In this document: positions 1 to 10,681 of the stretch, one piece after another
Numbering within the stretch: the stretch's first letter is position 1
Layout: every line of letters begins with the position of its first letter
Assembly: GCA_021203465.1 (NCBI GenBank)
Contig: JAJQBC010000151.1
Coordinates: 1 to 64,000 of the forward strand
DNA from: Lachnospiraceae bacterium
GTDB lineage: Bacteria > Bacillota > Clostridia > Lachnospirales > Lachnospiraceae
Length of the DNA: 64,000 nt
Direction of reading: 5' to 3'
Notes under the pieces: model-generated
The model's input: the letters and a program-made list of their open reading frames with translations, nothing else
Told to the model about the DNA's origin: nothing
Database searches by the model: none
Program-made: the position numbers and the translations under genes

Positions 1-49
1 AGTAAAATACTTAAAGCTCATTTTTAATTTTAACGCAAGGAGTGCGGTG

Positions 50-742
50 ATGGGGGCAGAGAATGCGGCTCTTGAACCAGAGCAGAAAAATAATAGAAGA
101 GGCAGTATTACCATCGAACCGGGAATGAAGTTCGGAAGCCTGACGGTGACATCGAAAGCGCCCTCAAAAAACAAAAAGAAGCATTGGAACTGTGTATGTG
201 ACTGCGGAAATGAATGCGTGGTATCGGAAACACATTTGAAAACCGGACACACAAAAAGCTGCGGCTGCCTTGCGCAGATAGCAAGGCGCAAAAAAGCGGT
301 TGATATTGCGGGAAAACGTTTCGGCAGACTGATGGCAATGGAGCCTACCTCCGCGCGAAGTAATGGATCGGTAGTCTGGCGCTGCAGTTGTGATTGTGGA
401 CGGGATGCTTTATGCACAGTCGATAATCTGGTCAGAGGCAAGGTGAAAAGCTGCGGTTGTCTGCAGGAGGAACAGCGGAAGAAAAACATGGAAAAAGCCA
501 TTCACTTTGTGGATGGAACATGTGTTGAGAGAATTGCGTGTCAGAGAGAAAATGCCGCGAATACAACCGGGCACAGAGGTGTATACCGATGTAAGAACGA
601 CAAGTGGCGCGCTTCCATAGAATTTCGCGGAAAGCGTTACAATCTTGGGACTTTCCACACCTATGAGGAAGCGGTAGTTGCCCGTCTGGAGAACGAAAAG
701 ATGTATCAGGAGTTCCTGAATGACTATTACGCCTGCAGATGA
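50..742 (+). CDS. AP2-domain protein with two Cys-rich zinc-finger-like repeats
   Basis: Probable DNA-binding protein of about 230 aa. Two similar Cys-rich repeats are visible: a W-x-C-x-C-D-C-G segment followed about 20 residues later by K-S-C-G-C-L, at roughly residues 47-75 and 109-137. This spacing suggests two treble-clef or ribbon-type metal sites. The C-terminal 60 residues (from HRGVYR to the LGTF and EEA motifs) resemble an AP2/ERF-type DNA-binding domain, as found in phage and mobile-element proteins. The ORF track starts at GTG 47; I prefer ATG 50, which lies 7 nt after the AAGGAG ribosome site. It is less GC-rich than the giant genes that follow 24 bp downstream. Whether it regulates them or is a passenger cannot be decided from the sequence. 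Confidence 0.75.
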   Translation: MGAENAALEPEQKNNRRGSITIEPGMKFGSLTVTSKAPSKNKKKHWNCVCDCGNECVVSETHLKTGHTKSCGCLAQIARRKKAVDIAGKRFGRLMAMEPTSARSNGSVVWRCSCDCGRDALCTVDNLVRGKVKSCGCLQEEQRKKNMEKAIHFVDGTCVERIACQRENAANTTGHRGVYRCKNDKWRASIEFRGKRYNLGTFHTYEEAVVARLENEKMYQEFLNDYYACR

Positions 743-766
743 GAAGCAAAGGAATGGAGACAGTCT

Positions 767-3280
767 ATGTTTCAGTTATTTCTGAAAAATAAAAAAGCGA
801 TCGGCCTGACTGTGGCGGTGCCGCTGCTGGCGCTCGTGATGCTCGCGGCGGGGATTCTGCTCGCCCGCGGTGGTCAGGATCGCTTCGCGCGGGACGGTTC
901 CGTCTACGAGGTCAGCGTGGCGGAGGACAGCACGGCGACCGTGAGTCCGACTTATTTCTCGGCGGGCACGGCGCTGCAGCGCAGCGCGTCCGCGACTGTC
1001 AGCTTTCGCGGCGAGGACGGAGAAACCGATGAAGTAGGGACGACATCTTTTGTCCACTATGCGGACGGTGCGATCACTTCGGTGGATGGCATGGTGCTGA
1101 CCGATCTCGCGGATTTTCCGTCCGGCTGGATGGACAGTTACTATCTCGACTCCCTGCTGGCGCTGGAGTATACGGACGGCGTCTATACGATTGAAAATAA
1201 CACGACGGAGCTTTCCTTCGAGGAATTTCTCCTGAAGACCGGCGACGACGACTATCTCATCGCCTCTCCGACCCTTACGCTGAGCCGCGCGGACGGCAGC
1301 GAGAGCACGGTCGAGGGAGGCTTCCTTGAACTTCACTATCTGGACAGCGACGCGGTGGCGGTGCGCGCGACCGACGGCACGGAGGCGTGGCAGTTTCTGG
1401 CAGACGGCGCGACGGTCACCCTGGACAATGGCGCGGTGCTGGAGCTCGGAACGGCCACGATTAACAGCGGCGTGCGCGACGAGGAGAGCGGCGAGTACAC
1501 GGCGCTGCTCGCACTGCTGAGCCTGACGGTCTCCTCCGAGAACGCGGTGCGCGTAGAGTCCGCTTCCTATGCCTCCTCCTCGGGGAACTGGGTGGAGCCG
1601 ACCTTCCACTTTACGGCGGTGGACGGGGAGTCCGGCGCTGACGGCGCCGACGGTGATATCGGGGAAGACGGCGATTCCGGCGAGAGCGGCACGGCGGGCA
1701 ACGCCGGCGCATCGGGTGAGGACGGAACGGACGGCGGCAGCGGCGGCAGCGGCGGCAGCGGAACGGGCGGTACGGCGGGCCGTGACGGCGAAGGCACCGA
1801 CAGCGACGAGTTTGACCTCTCCGATACACCCTATGTGAATATCGTGGAGTGGGATCAGACGGCGGGCACGGTCGACTTCTCCCTGCGCGTCTACAATTCC
1901 AGCCTGATCAAGACCGGTTCGACCGATATGTACATCCTGAACGTGGCGACCGGCGCGGTGGTGACGGTGACGCCGCAGGATCTTGATCTGGGCAGCTGCG
2001 CAGACGGCGTGGTCTACGGCACCTACTCCGCCACGGTGGAGCCGGATACCGAGTACCGCCTGATCATCAGCGCGCAGGTGTTGCAGTCCGAGTCGGACGA
2101 CGGATCGACGACCTACGCGAAGAGCATCCTTGTCTCCCGCACCTTCCGCACCGATACGAACGGCTTCAACCTGAAGAAGGTGTCGGCGGACTATATCACG
2201 GCGGACAATATCGACAGCTACGACAGCTACGCGAAGGAGGACAGCGCCTGTCTCGGTTTCACGGTGACGCTCTCCGGCAATCAGACGATCGAAAAGATCA
2301 GCAGCTTCACGATTTACGACGCGGAAGGGACAGAATATACGGACGCCAGCTATGACGACGATCTCACCGTGCTGGAGCAGACCGCTGAGGACGGTTCGGT
2401 CTTCATGGTCTACGGCCTGAAGTCCAATACCGAGTATACCTTCCTCGTGGAATATGAGCTCACCTCCGGTTCGACGGGCTCTTTCACCGGGACGTGGACG
2501 ACGCTGAAGGCGACGCCGACGGTGACAGACGTAGTCTTTGATTATAATGAAAAACGCTTCTTCATCTCGAGCGTGACCTGCGAGGATGATCCGGACGACG
2601 CGGTCGCTTACTATACGCATGAGATTTATCGTTACTACGATGACGGACTCGACGAGGACAACCTCCTCAAGAGCAAGGTGACGACGGACGAGAGCGCCTA
2701 CATCTACCTGAACGGTTCGACGATCTGCTCGGGCACGGACAAAACGACGAGCCAGCTGTATTACTATGGAAACAAGGTCTATGTGACCTGGTACGACAAT
2801 GAGAAGTACGTGACGAAGGAGGTCGAGCAGTCCTCCTCCTGGAGCGCGCAGAATATACCGGACACCTCGAGCTCCTATGTGCAGTTCGTGGAGGCGACGG
2901 ACAGCACTGACAGCGGCGTCACGACCAGCCAGATCGACGGTTATCTCGTGCTCTACACAGGCGATAACCAGACGATCTACTGCGGCGACAGCGATATGCA
3001 TCGTATTCTCGTACAGATCAGCGCGGCGGGCAATACGGACGTGCTCTACTACTATGACCTGACCGACTGGACAGTGTCGACAAATAACACGACTTACAGT
3101 TCCGTAAAATCGGGTACAACCTCATTCACGGCCTACGGCAAGACACCGCGGATCACGCTCACCGGTCTTTCGCAGGGCACGACTTACACGGTGACGGTGA
3201 CGGCCTACTTTGGCTCCTCGTCGAGCACGAGCTCGACGGTCGGCAGCACCTGGATCAAAACGGAGACGTCGACAAACTAA
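767..3280 (+). CDS. Large membrane-anchored surface protein with collagen-like stalk and Fn3-like repeats
   Basis: Predicted surface protein of 837 aa and first member of the paralogous giant-protein family of this cluster. Residues 11-34 form an N-terminal hydrophobic anchor after a Lys-rich start, with no lipobox and no clear cleavage site. It continues as a membrane-proximal domain (about 35-285) carrying the family signature segments SFVHY and EAWQFL. A Gly-X-Y collagen-like stretch follows (287-343), then Fn3-like beta-sandwich modules to the C-terminus. There is no LPXTG motif or C-terminal membrane helix, so attachment is by the N-terminal helix only. Composition is rich in Ser, Thr, Tyr, Asp and Gly and poor in Cys and Lys. 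It is followed 24 bp later by its larger paralogue and is probably co-transcribed with it. Role unknown; inferred to be an extracellular partner of the rotary ATPase encoded downstream. Confidence 0.85.
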   Translation: MFQLFLKNKKAIGLTVAVPLLALVMLAAGILLARGGQDRFARDGSVYEVSVAEDSTATVSPTYFSAGTALQRSASATVSFRGEDGETDEVGTTSFVHYADGAITSVDGMVLTDLADFPSGWMDSYYLDSLLALEYTDGVYTIENNTTELSFEEFLLKTGDDDYLIASPTLTLSRADGSESTVEGGFLELHYLDSDAVAVRATDGTEAWQFLADGATVTLDNGAVLELGTATINSGVRDEESGEYTALLALLSLTVSSENAVRVESASYASSSGNWVEPTFHFTAVDGESGADGADGDIGEDGDSGESGTAGNAGASGEDGTDGGSGGSGGSGTGGTAGRDGEGTDSDEFDLSDTPYVNIVEWDQTAGTVDFSLRVYNSSLIKTGSTDMYILNVATGAVVTVTPQDLDLGSCADGVVYGTYSATVEPDTEYRLIISAQVLQSESDDGSTTYAKSILVSRTFRTDTNGFNLKKVSADYITADNIDSYDSYAKEDSACLGFTVTLSGNQTIEKISSFTIYDAEGTEYTDASYDDDLTVLEQTAEDGSVFMVYGLKSNTEYTFLVEYELTSGSTGSFTGTWTTLKATPTVTDVVFDYNEKRFFISSVTCEDDPDDAVAYYTHEIYRYYDDGLDEDNLLKSKVTTDESAYIYLNGSTICSGTDKTTSQLYYYGNKVYVTWYDNEKYVTKEVEQSSSWSAQNIPDTSSSYVQFVEATDSTDSGVTTSQIDGYLVLYTGDNQTIYCGDSDMHRILVQISAAGNTDVLYYYDLTDWTVSTNNTTYSSVKSGTTSFTAYGKTPRITLTGLSQGTTYTVTVTAYFGSSSSTSSTVGSTWIKTETSTN
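1625..1795 (+). repeat. Collagen-like Gly-X-Y coding repeat
   Basis: In-frame Gly-X-Y triplets covering residues 287-343 of the 837-aa surface protein, rich in GADG, GEDG and GGSG units. Acidic residues dominate the X and Y positions and proline is absent, unlike animal collagen. It lies exactly between the membrane-proximal domain and the Fn3-like region, as in the paralogues. Confidence 0.85.
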
Positions 3281-3304
3281 TCCGTAAAGGAAGGACGATC
3301 TGGA

Positions 3305-6300
3305 ATGATAAAGAGATCAAAAAGCATCATAGCGATAACAGGCGTCGGCCTCGCGGTTCTGATCGCGGTCATTGTGGGCGCGGTAGTCCTGGGTTCGCCG
3401 CAGCGGACGGCCTTTGCGGAGGACGGTTATATTCTCACGGCGGAAGTGGACGAGTCCACGGAGAGCGGCACGCTCAGCACGAAGCTCTGGTTCAGCGGCG
3501 GTTCCCGCTACAGCTCCTCCGGCAGTTCGATCAGCTTCGTCAGCTCGGAGGGCAGCCAGATCGAGGCGGACGCGGACAGCTTCGTCCACTATGAGAGCGG
3601 CACGGTCACGACGGTGACGGAGAGCTCTGTCATGGATCTCGACGACTTTGCCTCGGGCATCATTTCCTATTATACGATGGAGCCGGGCGACAACCTGTAT
3701 ATGGAAGGCGGTTTCTACTATCTTGGGCAGGATACGGAGAGCTCGGACAGTTTTGAAAATTTCCTTGCAAAGAACAGCGACACCCGTTACATGCTGGGCT
3801 CGCCGATGTTGACGCTGATGCGCGCCTCCGGGCAGGGCGGCGAGAGCATCGACGCCGGCTTTGTGGAGATTGAGTACCTCGCCTCGGATAAGAGCGTTGC
3901 TCTGCTCAATGATGGTGTGAATGCATGGCAGTTTCTGACACAGGACTGCTATATCGAGTTTTATAACGGCGTGCGCCTGGACCTCGCAAGCGGGGAGCTC
4001 TATTACCCGCTGGAGACCGCGGACGAGGAGAGCGGTACGGAGGCGCTGACCTATAGCCTCGCGATCGACGACATCGAGATTGGTACCGGCTCGGCCACAG
4101 CGACGGTGGGCGATGTCTCGACGAATGCCTCACAGGACGGCTCCGGCTATCCGGTCTACCGTTTTACCGTGATCAACGGCGCGGACGGCGAGTCCGGCTC
4201 TGACGGGGAAGACGGTGAGGAAGGAGCAGAAGGCGAAGAGGGCGTGCTCGGGCAGACCGGCGTGACGCCCGGTGAGGGCGAAGAGGGTGAGGCCGGCGCG
4301 GACGGCGCGACTGGCGAGGCCGGCGTGAACGGCGCCGCGGGCGGCACGATGTCCGGCGTGAAGGTTGCGACGACGATTCCGGTCGTGACGCTGACTGAGT
4401 GGAGTGTCAACGGGCAGACGCTGTCCTTCACCGCCTCGATGAGTGAGGAATCGGAGGACAGTGTCGTGGACGGGACGACGGTCATCACGCTGACCGATCT
4501 GGATTCCGGAGAGGTCATCTACTGGAGTGCCTCCGCTGACGACGATGCGGAGGACTACGGCAGTGAATATGACTTTGCGGCGAATAACGGTCAGGTCTCG
4601 ATCAGCACGAGCAAGCTGACGCCGGGCCACGAATATCGCCTGACGATTACCCTCACCTACACGCTCGACGATGAGGAGGAAGTGACGGCGGATATCCTGA
4701 CGCGTGTCTTCACGGCGGACGATTACGGCCTCTCCTTTGACCTCGTCGATCGCACGACCTCGACGCTGACCTTCTCGCTCGACAGCTCGAACCGCAATGT
4801 GGACGTGGAGTATGTCAGCGTCTATGTGAACGGCGTGTGGGTCTATGACGCTTCCCCGCAGGAATTTGAGGACGGCTATGTACTGGATCTCTGGTCGCTG
4901 AATGTCGTTGACGGCTACGGGGAAGCGGAGGACTATGCGAATCAGTCCTGGACCGTCACCTTCAAGCCGGTCTTCAATGTGACGACCTACACGGCCGACG
5001 GCGAATACACGACGACGACCTGGGGCGATACGGAGGCGACGGAGGTCTCCTATGAGTACATCATCTCGACGCTGAAGAAAGCGCCGACCCTGGGCGGCGT
5101 GCGCCTGACCGCCTACAACTCCGGCTACCTGATGGCGGAGGTGCTGGGCGCGTATAATTCCGGCAGCGGCAGCTATGACGCGGTCGAGGACGAGGACGAC
5201 ACGATCTCGAGCGTGCTCTTCAAGCTGTACGGCAGCTATGCGGACATGGAAGCGGACACGAACGCGGTCGCGACAAAGACCGTGACGACCGGCTATGTCG
5301 GCTACTTTCAGGTGTCCGAAGATGCGAATGAAGCGGTACATACCGAGAAGACCTACTATCTGCGCGCCTGGTATACCTGGAGCGACGGCTCGGTCGTGAC
5401 GGAGTCGATCGTCTACAGCAGCTCCGATTCGCCGGATACGGTGGAGAGCGAGGATGATGGAGATTCCAGCGTACATAAGTGCGCGGGTGACTATGCCGCG
5501 GACAAGAACAGTCTCCTCGCGATCACGAAGCAGCAGCTCTCCTTCGAGGGCGACTGCACGATCTGGAACACGGTGGACGACTACGCGGCCGACGTGGCTG
5601 ATAGGATAGACGACGACGGCTCGCAGAACGCCAGCGGCATTACCTTCAATGAGATCAGCGGCAAGATCGTTGCCTCCGTCAGCCTTTCGAACAGCTACGT
5701 CGTCTCCCCGGACTATCCGCTCGAGCTGCAGATCTCGGGAGAGCCGGATTACTACAATGTGGTGACTTTTAATGAGATAGAGTCTTATGTAGATGCGACG
5801 GCGACGATGGGCTATGACAGCACACTGGCCAGCGGGAGCACTCCCACGGAACTTAAGAACTTTACCGAACTCGATCTCGCCGTCGACCTGACCGGTCTGA
5901 AGGCCGACACCTCCTACATGTTCACGCTCTACGGCTATACGAAATCGGACGACAACACCTACACGCGCGTCACTCTGGGCTCGCTCTCGCTGACGACCGC
6001 GCAGGAGCCGGGGATCGAGGTCAATGTGATGACGACGCAGGAGGTCGCGACCGACACGGGCATCGGTTTCGCCTTCTACATCGGCGCGTCGGACGCAACA
6101 AATTATTATGACAGTAACTACGCCTATTATGAAGATGATGATTATCTGCAGGATACCGACGCCTCCTACCGCTCGCTCTACAGCCTGACCTTCTACCTGT
6201 ACAGCGCGGACAGCTCCACCCCGATCGGTTACTATACCTTTACCGATGACTACACGAACGTTGCCGGCAGGAGCTCCCTCTACGAGGATTTTTACGGTGA

Positions 6301-9300
6301 GACAGGGAGTGACGGAGTGGAAAGCCTTGTCCAGTCCCTCAGCGCCTACGGGGGCGTGGTCGGCGTTGGAACTTCCTACACGAACCGCTTTGTCGACTTC
6401 AACGGCAAAACGATTTCGGAGAGCGCGCTCTCGAGCGGCAATTACTATGCAGTGGCAGTCCTGGCCTACGACTATACGGAGTACCGCTACGAGACGATGA
6501 CGGCCGGCACGAGTACGCTCTACGACTACTATGCCTGGACCTCCGCGGAGGCAAAATATGTCAATGAACTCACGATCAGCGGCAATAAGACTTCCAATAC
6601 GGTCGCGCTCACCTCGCTGCCCTACACCTCACTGACGGAGGCCGCCTACACGGACTCCGACACGAAGGAGCTGTACTACATCGAGGTGGAGGAGCTGCTG
6701 AACAGCGAGCTCGGAGATTATGACTATTACAGCGGTGATGACAACGACGACGAGGATCTCTACAGCGATTTCTGGGACGCGGATACAGTGGCGGGTCTGA
6801 AGCTGAGCTGCGGGTATCAGGGCGACTCGGTCTCCGGCACCTTCCCGACGACGAGCTTCACCTACTACGTCTACGATCTGGCGACCTGGGAGACGATGGT
6901 GAGCGCGGAGCAGGATATCTCGACGGATGCGACAGTAAAGGATTCCTATGTGACGAGCTTTACGCTGGAGATGTATACAAACAACTGGAGTTCCCCGCCG
7001 GAAGTCTGGCTGCTCTTCTATAATGAGGACGACCTCCCGATGGTTTCGGGCAACGCCGTTGAGGTCAACGACATAACGGGCGTCGACTATATGAGGGATC
7101 TGGATACGAACGGGGATGGAATCGTTGATATCATTATCTACTATATGAACGCCGAAGTCTTTTCCCGCGGCCACAGCTATATCTTCCGCTACGAGGCGAC
7201 CATCGATGGCTACAAGACGGGCGCGACGTCGTATTCGAGTGATAATGGGACATTTTATTACCCGCAGACCATCTATGAGGAGGCGGACACGAAATATACA
7301 GCCGCGAACGCGCTTGCCTCGCAGACGATCAGCGTCTACCGCCAGACGCCGGAGATCTACTCCTGGCTCGAGGAGACGAGTACGGATGAGAGCACAGGTG
7401 TGCGCAGCGACTCCTGGCAGATCTATGTGAGCGATCCGGACGGCGCACTCGACTGGAAGACGATGCTCGGCACGGGCGATGACGATGCCCGTTATGCCAA
7501 TACCAGTGCCGGTATCCTGAACCTGCTGGGCAGCTCTGCGAGCGACAGCACCCTGTCCGGCCTGACCTTTACCCTGAAATCGCTGACCAGCAGCGGATCA
7601 AGCTACAGGGAGGGAAGCTATGCTCTGACGACTTCCACGGGCTATTACGGCACGGAGGCCGACACAGGCGAGCAGTTGAGCAGCGAGCTGAACGACACAG
7701 AGCTCGGCTATATCGCGGAGGCGATGACATACCGCAAGATGAACGACATGGAGGTCGAGAGCTACGGCCTCGGTTCCGGCGCACTCACAGTCTCCGGCCT
7801 TTCCGCCTCGGGCGGCAGCTATCAGATGCTCCTCGACTATCGGCTGCTCGACGATGAGGGGAGTGTCGCGGGCACGGCCTGGACGAGCGTCGCGCTCGTG
7901 CAGCACCTCTATATCGCGAAGATGGACGCGGACACGCTGGCGGCGCAGATCACGCTCAGTGAGCCGGATATCCAGGACGATCAGGATACCGTGCGCATCT
8001 ACCTGCAGGCTTCCGGTGCATCGAGCACAACAGACACCGCCTATAGCGGCAGCGACTATCTGAACGCGGTGAACGCGATCTCGGCGGTGCAGCTGACCGC
8101 GCATGTGAAAAACGGCACTGGCTATGATGATATATATGAGCGGGATGCGAATGGGGAAGTGGATCATACTACTGTAAAGACCCTCACGCTTATTCCGAAT
8201 GCCCCGGAGGACACGGGCGCGACGACGACGGACTGCCGCTACTATCTGGAATTCCTGCTGAGTGATCTCGACGATGCGGAAGACGCGACTCTGCAGTTCG
8301 ACGCGGGCGATACGCTCTCCTTCGAGCTGAACGTCTACTACCTCACGGGGGCGAGCTACAACTATACGGCGGCGGGCAGTTATCTCACGACGACGTCCGG
8401 CGGCAGCTACTTTGCGCTGAAGCATGTGAATTCCTTTGAATATCAGAGCAGCCTCTACGGCGTCTCGGGTTATTCGCAGCTCCTTGCGAAGTACGCCTAT
8501 TCTTCGAACAATACGCGCTACACGAGCTATGGAAGCGCGGGCGGTTCGCTGTTCCAGATCGACAGCACCTTTTCAATCTCCACGCTGCCGTGGACGCAGA
8601 CGCTGAAGGCGTACAGCGCGCCCGCCGATGCCTCCTTCACGGGGACAGGCCTGTTGGCGACAAAGGGTCTGGAGACGACGCTGTCCTCGAGCGGCGGTTA
8701 CGCGGAGGCCTATGTGTTCGAGCTGATGGTGACAGCGACGAGCATGAGTTTCGGCGCGCAGGAAGCGTATGACTACTATGCGGCGAGCCTTACGGTGCCC
8801 TCCGCAGTGCCCTCCCTCTCGGACGGCGCGGCGCTGGGCGGCGTCGTCACGCTGGAGCTGACCGGCACAGTGAAGAACTGGAACCGCGTGGACTACGGGA
8901 GCGAGAGCTTCCACCTCTACTACCTGATCTATGACTATACGAACGGGACACCGGGAGATCTTGTCGCCGTGCAGGTCGGGAATGCACTTACGAGCAGCAG
9001 CCTTGACGTCAGCTTCGCGCCCCTTGCGACAGGAGGGGACTACTGGATCGAGGTCTACTACAAGCAGTCGGGTGACACGACGGACGAGAATCTGTTCAGC
9101 GGCTATGACGCGGATTCGGAGACGTACGGTCAGGGGCAGACGATCCTTGTCACGGCGAACAAAACTCTCGCGGAGGCCATCGAGACTGCTGTGACCACCA
9201 CGACCTATAACGACGGAACTGAGGATGTCAATCTTTTCACCAGCCCGGTGGGCAGCGATGGCTACGCGGTCTCGACTTCGGAGGGCCTGACCTTCTCGAG

Positions 9301-10663
9301 CCTCACGCTGACGCTGGGCAAGGAGAAGGCCTACAGTTCGAAGTCCCTGACGGTGGCGGCCGGGATTGACAGCAGCCAGCTGGTCAGCTCGGAGCAGCAG
9401 TATTTTGCGATCTACTACCGGCTGGAGCGCATGGCAGAAGACGAAACGGAATGGACGACCGTCCTCGCCGAGAGCGATGATCCGGAATATGGCGGTACTT
9501 CTCTGGGAAGCCCGGCTACATGGGCGGATTCGGGCGTGACCTACAGTAAGTCGGATGGTGTGAGTACGACGAACTCCCTGACCTTCAGCTACGCAGCGGG
9601 GAACGGTATAATCGTCCCCGGCTACAGCTACCGGGTGCTGGCCTGCGTCTATCGTACGGATACAGAAGAGAGCGTGATGGCGACGGGTGCGGATCTGTAC
9701 AGCGCGGAGGAGGCCTGGAGCTCCCTCTCGCTCGAGAATAACGCCTCGGCGCTGGTGGAGACCACAAGCGCGACGAGGACGTCGAGCTCCTTCTCGCTGT
9801 ACTATGTCCTGAAGGATGTGAACTACACGAGCGTGGACGGCTACTACCTGACCCGCCTTGCGGAGTATGACAGCACAAACGACAGTTGGACCGTACTGGA
9901 AGATACCGACTGCTACGGCAGCAATGAGCTGAATAATGTGCGCACGATGGGCGTCACGCAGTCGGGTTCTTATACGAACCTCACCGCGGGCGGCACTTAT
10001 CGCCTGCAGTTCTACGCGCTGATGGATATCGACTACGACGGCTACCTGAACTATCAGGCCTCGGACGACGACTGGCCGCTCATGAGCGATGATAGTTCGT
10101 ATCTGCTGACGAACAGTTCTGACCTGTCGACGGCGAAGGCAAACTATCTCAACGCCACCGGGGAGATCTCGGACTGGAGCGTACTGGGAAGTGATAATAC
10201 GAAACATGCCGCGATCCTGGTCGGCTGGTCCTCGGAGATCGAGCTACTCTCCTCGAGTGTGACGATAACGGCGGGCGAGTCGATCCAGTCGGTGACGGTG
10301 GACTCCGCGAGCCAGATCACGGTCCGCTTCTCGGGCGGCGCGATGAAAGCGGATGAGGTCGAGACGCTCTCGTATATGATTACCTATACCGACGCGAACT
10401 CAAACGTCACGACCTGGCCGGAAGTGTCGCTGCACAAGGGGTCGGACGAGACCTCCCTGTTCAGCAGCGTCTCCACCTCCAATGACCATGCGGGCGTGAG
10501 CGGTGTCGTCTACCTGCCGATCGACCTGACGGACGGGGGCGAGCTCGTCTCCTATCCGGATATGACGAGCGCCGGAAAATATAAGATCGTGATCTATCTG
10601 TACGATGAGGAAGGAAATCAGCTCTCCACCAGTTACTCGAAGAGCTTCATCGTGACGAACTGA
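3305..10663 (+). CDS. Giant surface protein A (2,452 aa) with collagen-like stalk and Fn3-like array
   Basis: Predicted filament-like surface protein. Residues 8-31 are an uncleaved N-terminal membrane anchor, followed immediately by the AEDGYILT segment shared with the next paralogue. The common membrane-proximal domain spans about 40-285 (SFVHYESG and NAWQFL motifs), a collagen-like stretch covers 292-347, and the remaining 2,100 residues read as a long run of Fn3-like beta-sandwich domains with recurring TLK-x-APT-x-GGV junctions. Acidic loops D-x-N-x-D-G-x-x-D near nt 7,099 and DIDYDGYLN near nt 10,025 resemble calcium-binding loops. The protein ends in a beta strand with no sorting motif. 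It is close in size and order to the interrupted gene 10,682-18,196, so the two are paralogues by duplication. Long antisense ORFs here are shadows. Function unknown. Confidence 0.88.
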   Translation: MIKRSKSIIAITGVGLAVLIAVIVGAVVLGSPQRTAFAEDGYILTAEVDESTESGTLSTKLWFSGGSRYSSSGSSISFVSSEGSQIEADADSFVHYESGTVTTVTESSVMDLDDFASGIISYYTMEPGDNLYMEGGFYYLGQDTESSDSFENFLAKNSDTRYMLGSPMLTLMRASGQGGESIDAGFVEIEYLASDKSVALLNDGVNAWQFLTQDCYIEFYNGVRLDLASGELYYPLETADEESGTEALTYSLAIDDIEIGTGSATATVGDVSTNASQDGSGYPVYRFTVINGADGESGSDGEDGEEGAEGEEGVLGQTGVTPGEGEEGEAGADGATGEAGVNGAAGGTMSGVKVATTIPVVTLTEWSVNGQTLSFTASMSEESEDSVVDGTTVITLTDLDSGEVIYWSASADDDAEDYGSEYDFAANNGQVSISTSKLTPGHEYRLTITLTYTLDDEEEVTADILTRVFTADDYGLSFDLVDRTTSTLTFSLDSSNRNVDVEYVSVYVNGVWVYDASPQEFEDGYVLDLWSLNVVDGYGEAEDYANQSWTVTFKPVFNVTTYTADGEYTTTTWGDTEATEVSYEYIISTLKKAPTLGGVRLTAYNSGYLMAEVLGAYNSGSGSYDAVEDEDDTISSVLFKLYGSYADMEADTNAVATKTVTTGYVGYFQVSEDANEAVHTEKTYYLRAWYTWSDGSVVTESIVYSSSDSPDTVESEDDGDSSVHKCAGDYAADKNSLLAITKQQLSFEGDCTIWNTVDDYAADVADRIDDDGSQNASGITFNEISGKIVASVSLSNSYVVSPDYPLELQISGEPDYYNVVTFNEIESYVDATATMGYDSTLASGSTPTELKNFTELDLAVDLTGLKADTSYMFTLYGYTKSDDNTYTRVTLGSLSLTTAQEPGIEVNVMTTQEVATDTGIGFAFYIGASDATNYYDSNYAYYEDDDYLQDTDASYRSLYSLTFYLYSADSSTPIGYYTFTDDYTNVAGRSSLYEDFYGETGSDGVESLVQSLSAYGGVVGVGTSYTNRFVDFNGKTISESALSSGNYYAVAVLAYDYTEYRYETMTAGTSTLYDYYAWTSAEAKYVNELTISGNKTSNTVALTSLPYTSLTEAAYTDSDTKELYYIEVEELLNSELGDYDYYSGDDNDDEDLYSDFWDADTVAGLKLSCGYQGDSVSGTFPTTSFTYYVYDLATWETMVSAEQDISTDATVKDSYVTSFTLEMYTNNWSSPPEVWLLFYNEDDLPMVSGNAVEVNDITGVDYMRDLDTNGDGIVDIIIYYMNAEVFSRGHSYIFRYEATIDGYKTGATSYSSDNGTFYYPQTIYEEADTKYTAANALASQTISVYRQTPEIYSWLEETSTDESTGVRSDSWQIYVSDPDGALDWKTMLGTGDDDARYANTSAGILNLLGSSASDSTLSGLTFTLKSLTSSGSSYREGSYALTTSTGYYGTEADTGEQLSSELNDTELGYIAEAMTYRKMNDMEVESYGLGSGALTVSGLSASGGSYQMLLDYRLLDDEGSVAGTAWTSVALVQHLYIAKMDADTLAAQITLSEPDIQDDQDTVRIYLQASGASSTTDTAYSGSDYLNAVNAISAVQLTAHVKNGTGYDDIYERDANGEVDHTTVKTLTLIPNAPEDTGATTTDCRYYLEFLLSDLDDAEDATLQFDAGDTLSFELNVYYLTGASYNYTAAGSYLTTTSGGSYFALKHVNSFEYQSSLYGVSGYSQLLAKYAYSSNNTRYTSYGSAGGSLFQIDSTFSISTLPWTQTLKAYSAPADASFTGTGLLATKGLETTLSSSGGYAEAYVFELMVTATSMSFGAQEAYDYYAASLTVPSAVPSLSDGAALGGVVTLELTGTVKNWNRVDYGSESFHLYYLIYDYTNGTPGDLVAVQVGNALTSSSLDVSFAPLATGGDYWIEVYYKQSGDTTDENLFSGYDADSETYGQGQTILVTANKTLAEAIETAVTTTTYNDGTEDVNLFTSPVGSDGYAVSTSEGLTFSSLTLTLGKEKAYSSKSLTVAAGIDSSQLVSSEQQYFAIYYRLERMAEDETEWTTVLAESDDPEYGGTSLGSPATWADSGVTYSKSDGVSTTNSLTFSYAAGNGIIVPGYSYRVLACVYRTDTEESVMATGADLYSAEEAWSSLSLENNASALVETTSATRTSSSFSLYYVLKDVNYTSVDGYYLTRLAEYDSTNDSWTVLEDTDCYGSNELNNVRTMGVTQSGSYTNLTAGGTYRLQFYALMDIDYDGYLNYQASDDDWPLMSDDSSYLLTNSSDLSTAKANYLNATGEISDWSVLGSDNTKHAAILVGWSSEIELLSSSVTITAGESIQSVTVDSASQITVRFSGGAMKADEVETLSYMITYTDANSNVTTWPEVSLHKGSDETSLFSSVSTSNDHAGVSGVVYLPIDLTDGGELVSYPDMTSAGKYKIVIYLYDEEGNQLSTSYSKSFIVTN
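4178..4345 (+). repeat. Collagen-like Gly-X-Y coding repeat
   Basis: Gly-X-Y triplets at residues 292-347 of giant protein A, rich in GEDGEEG-type acidic units. Same location in the protein as in the paralogues, marking a conserved stalk or hinge. Confidence 0.85.
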
Positions 10664-10681
10664 CCATAGAAGGAGTAAGAT

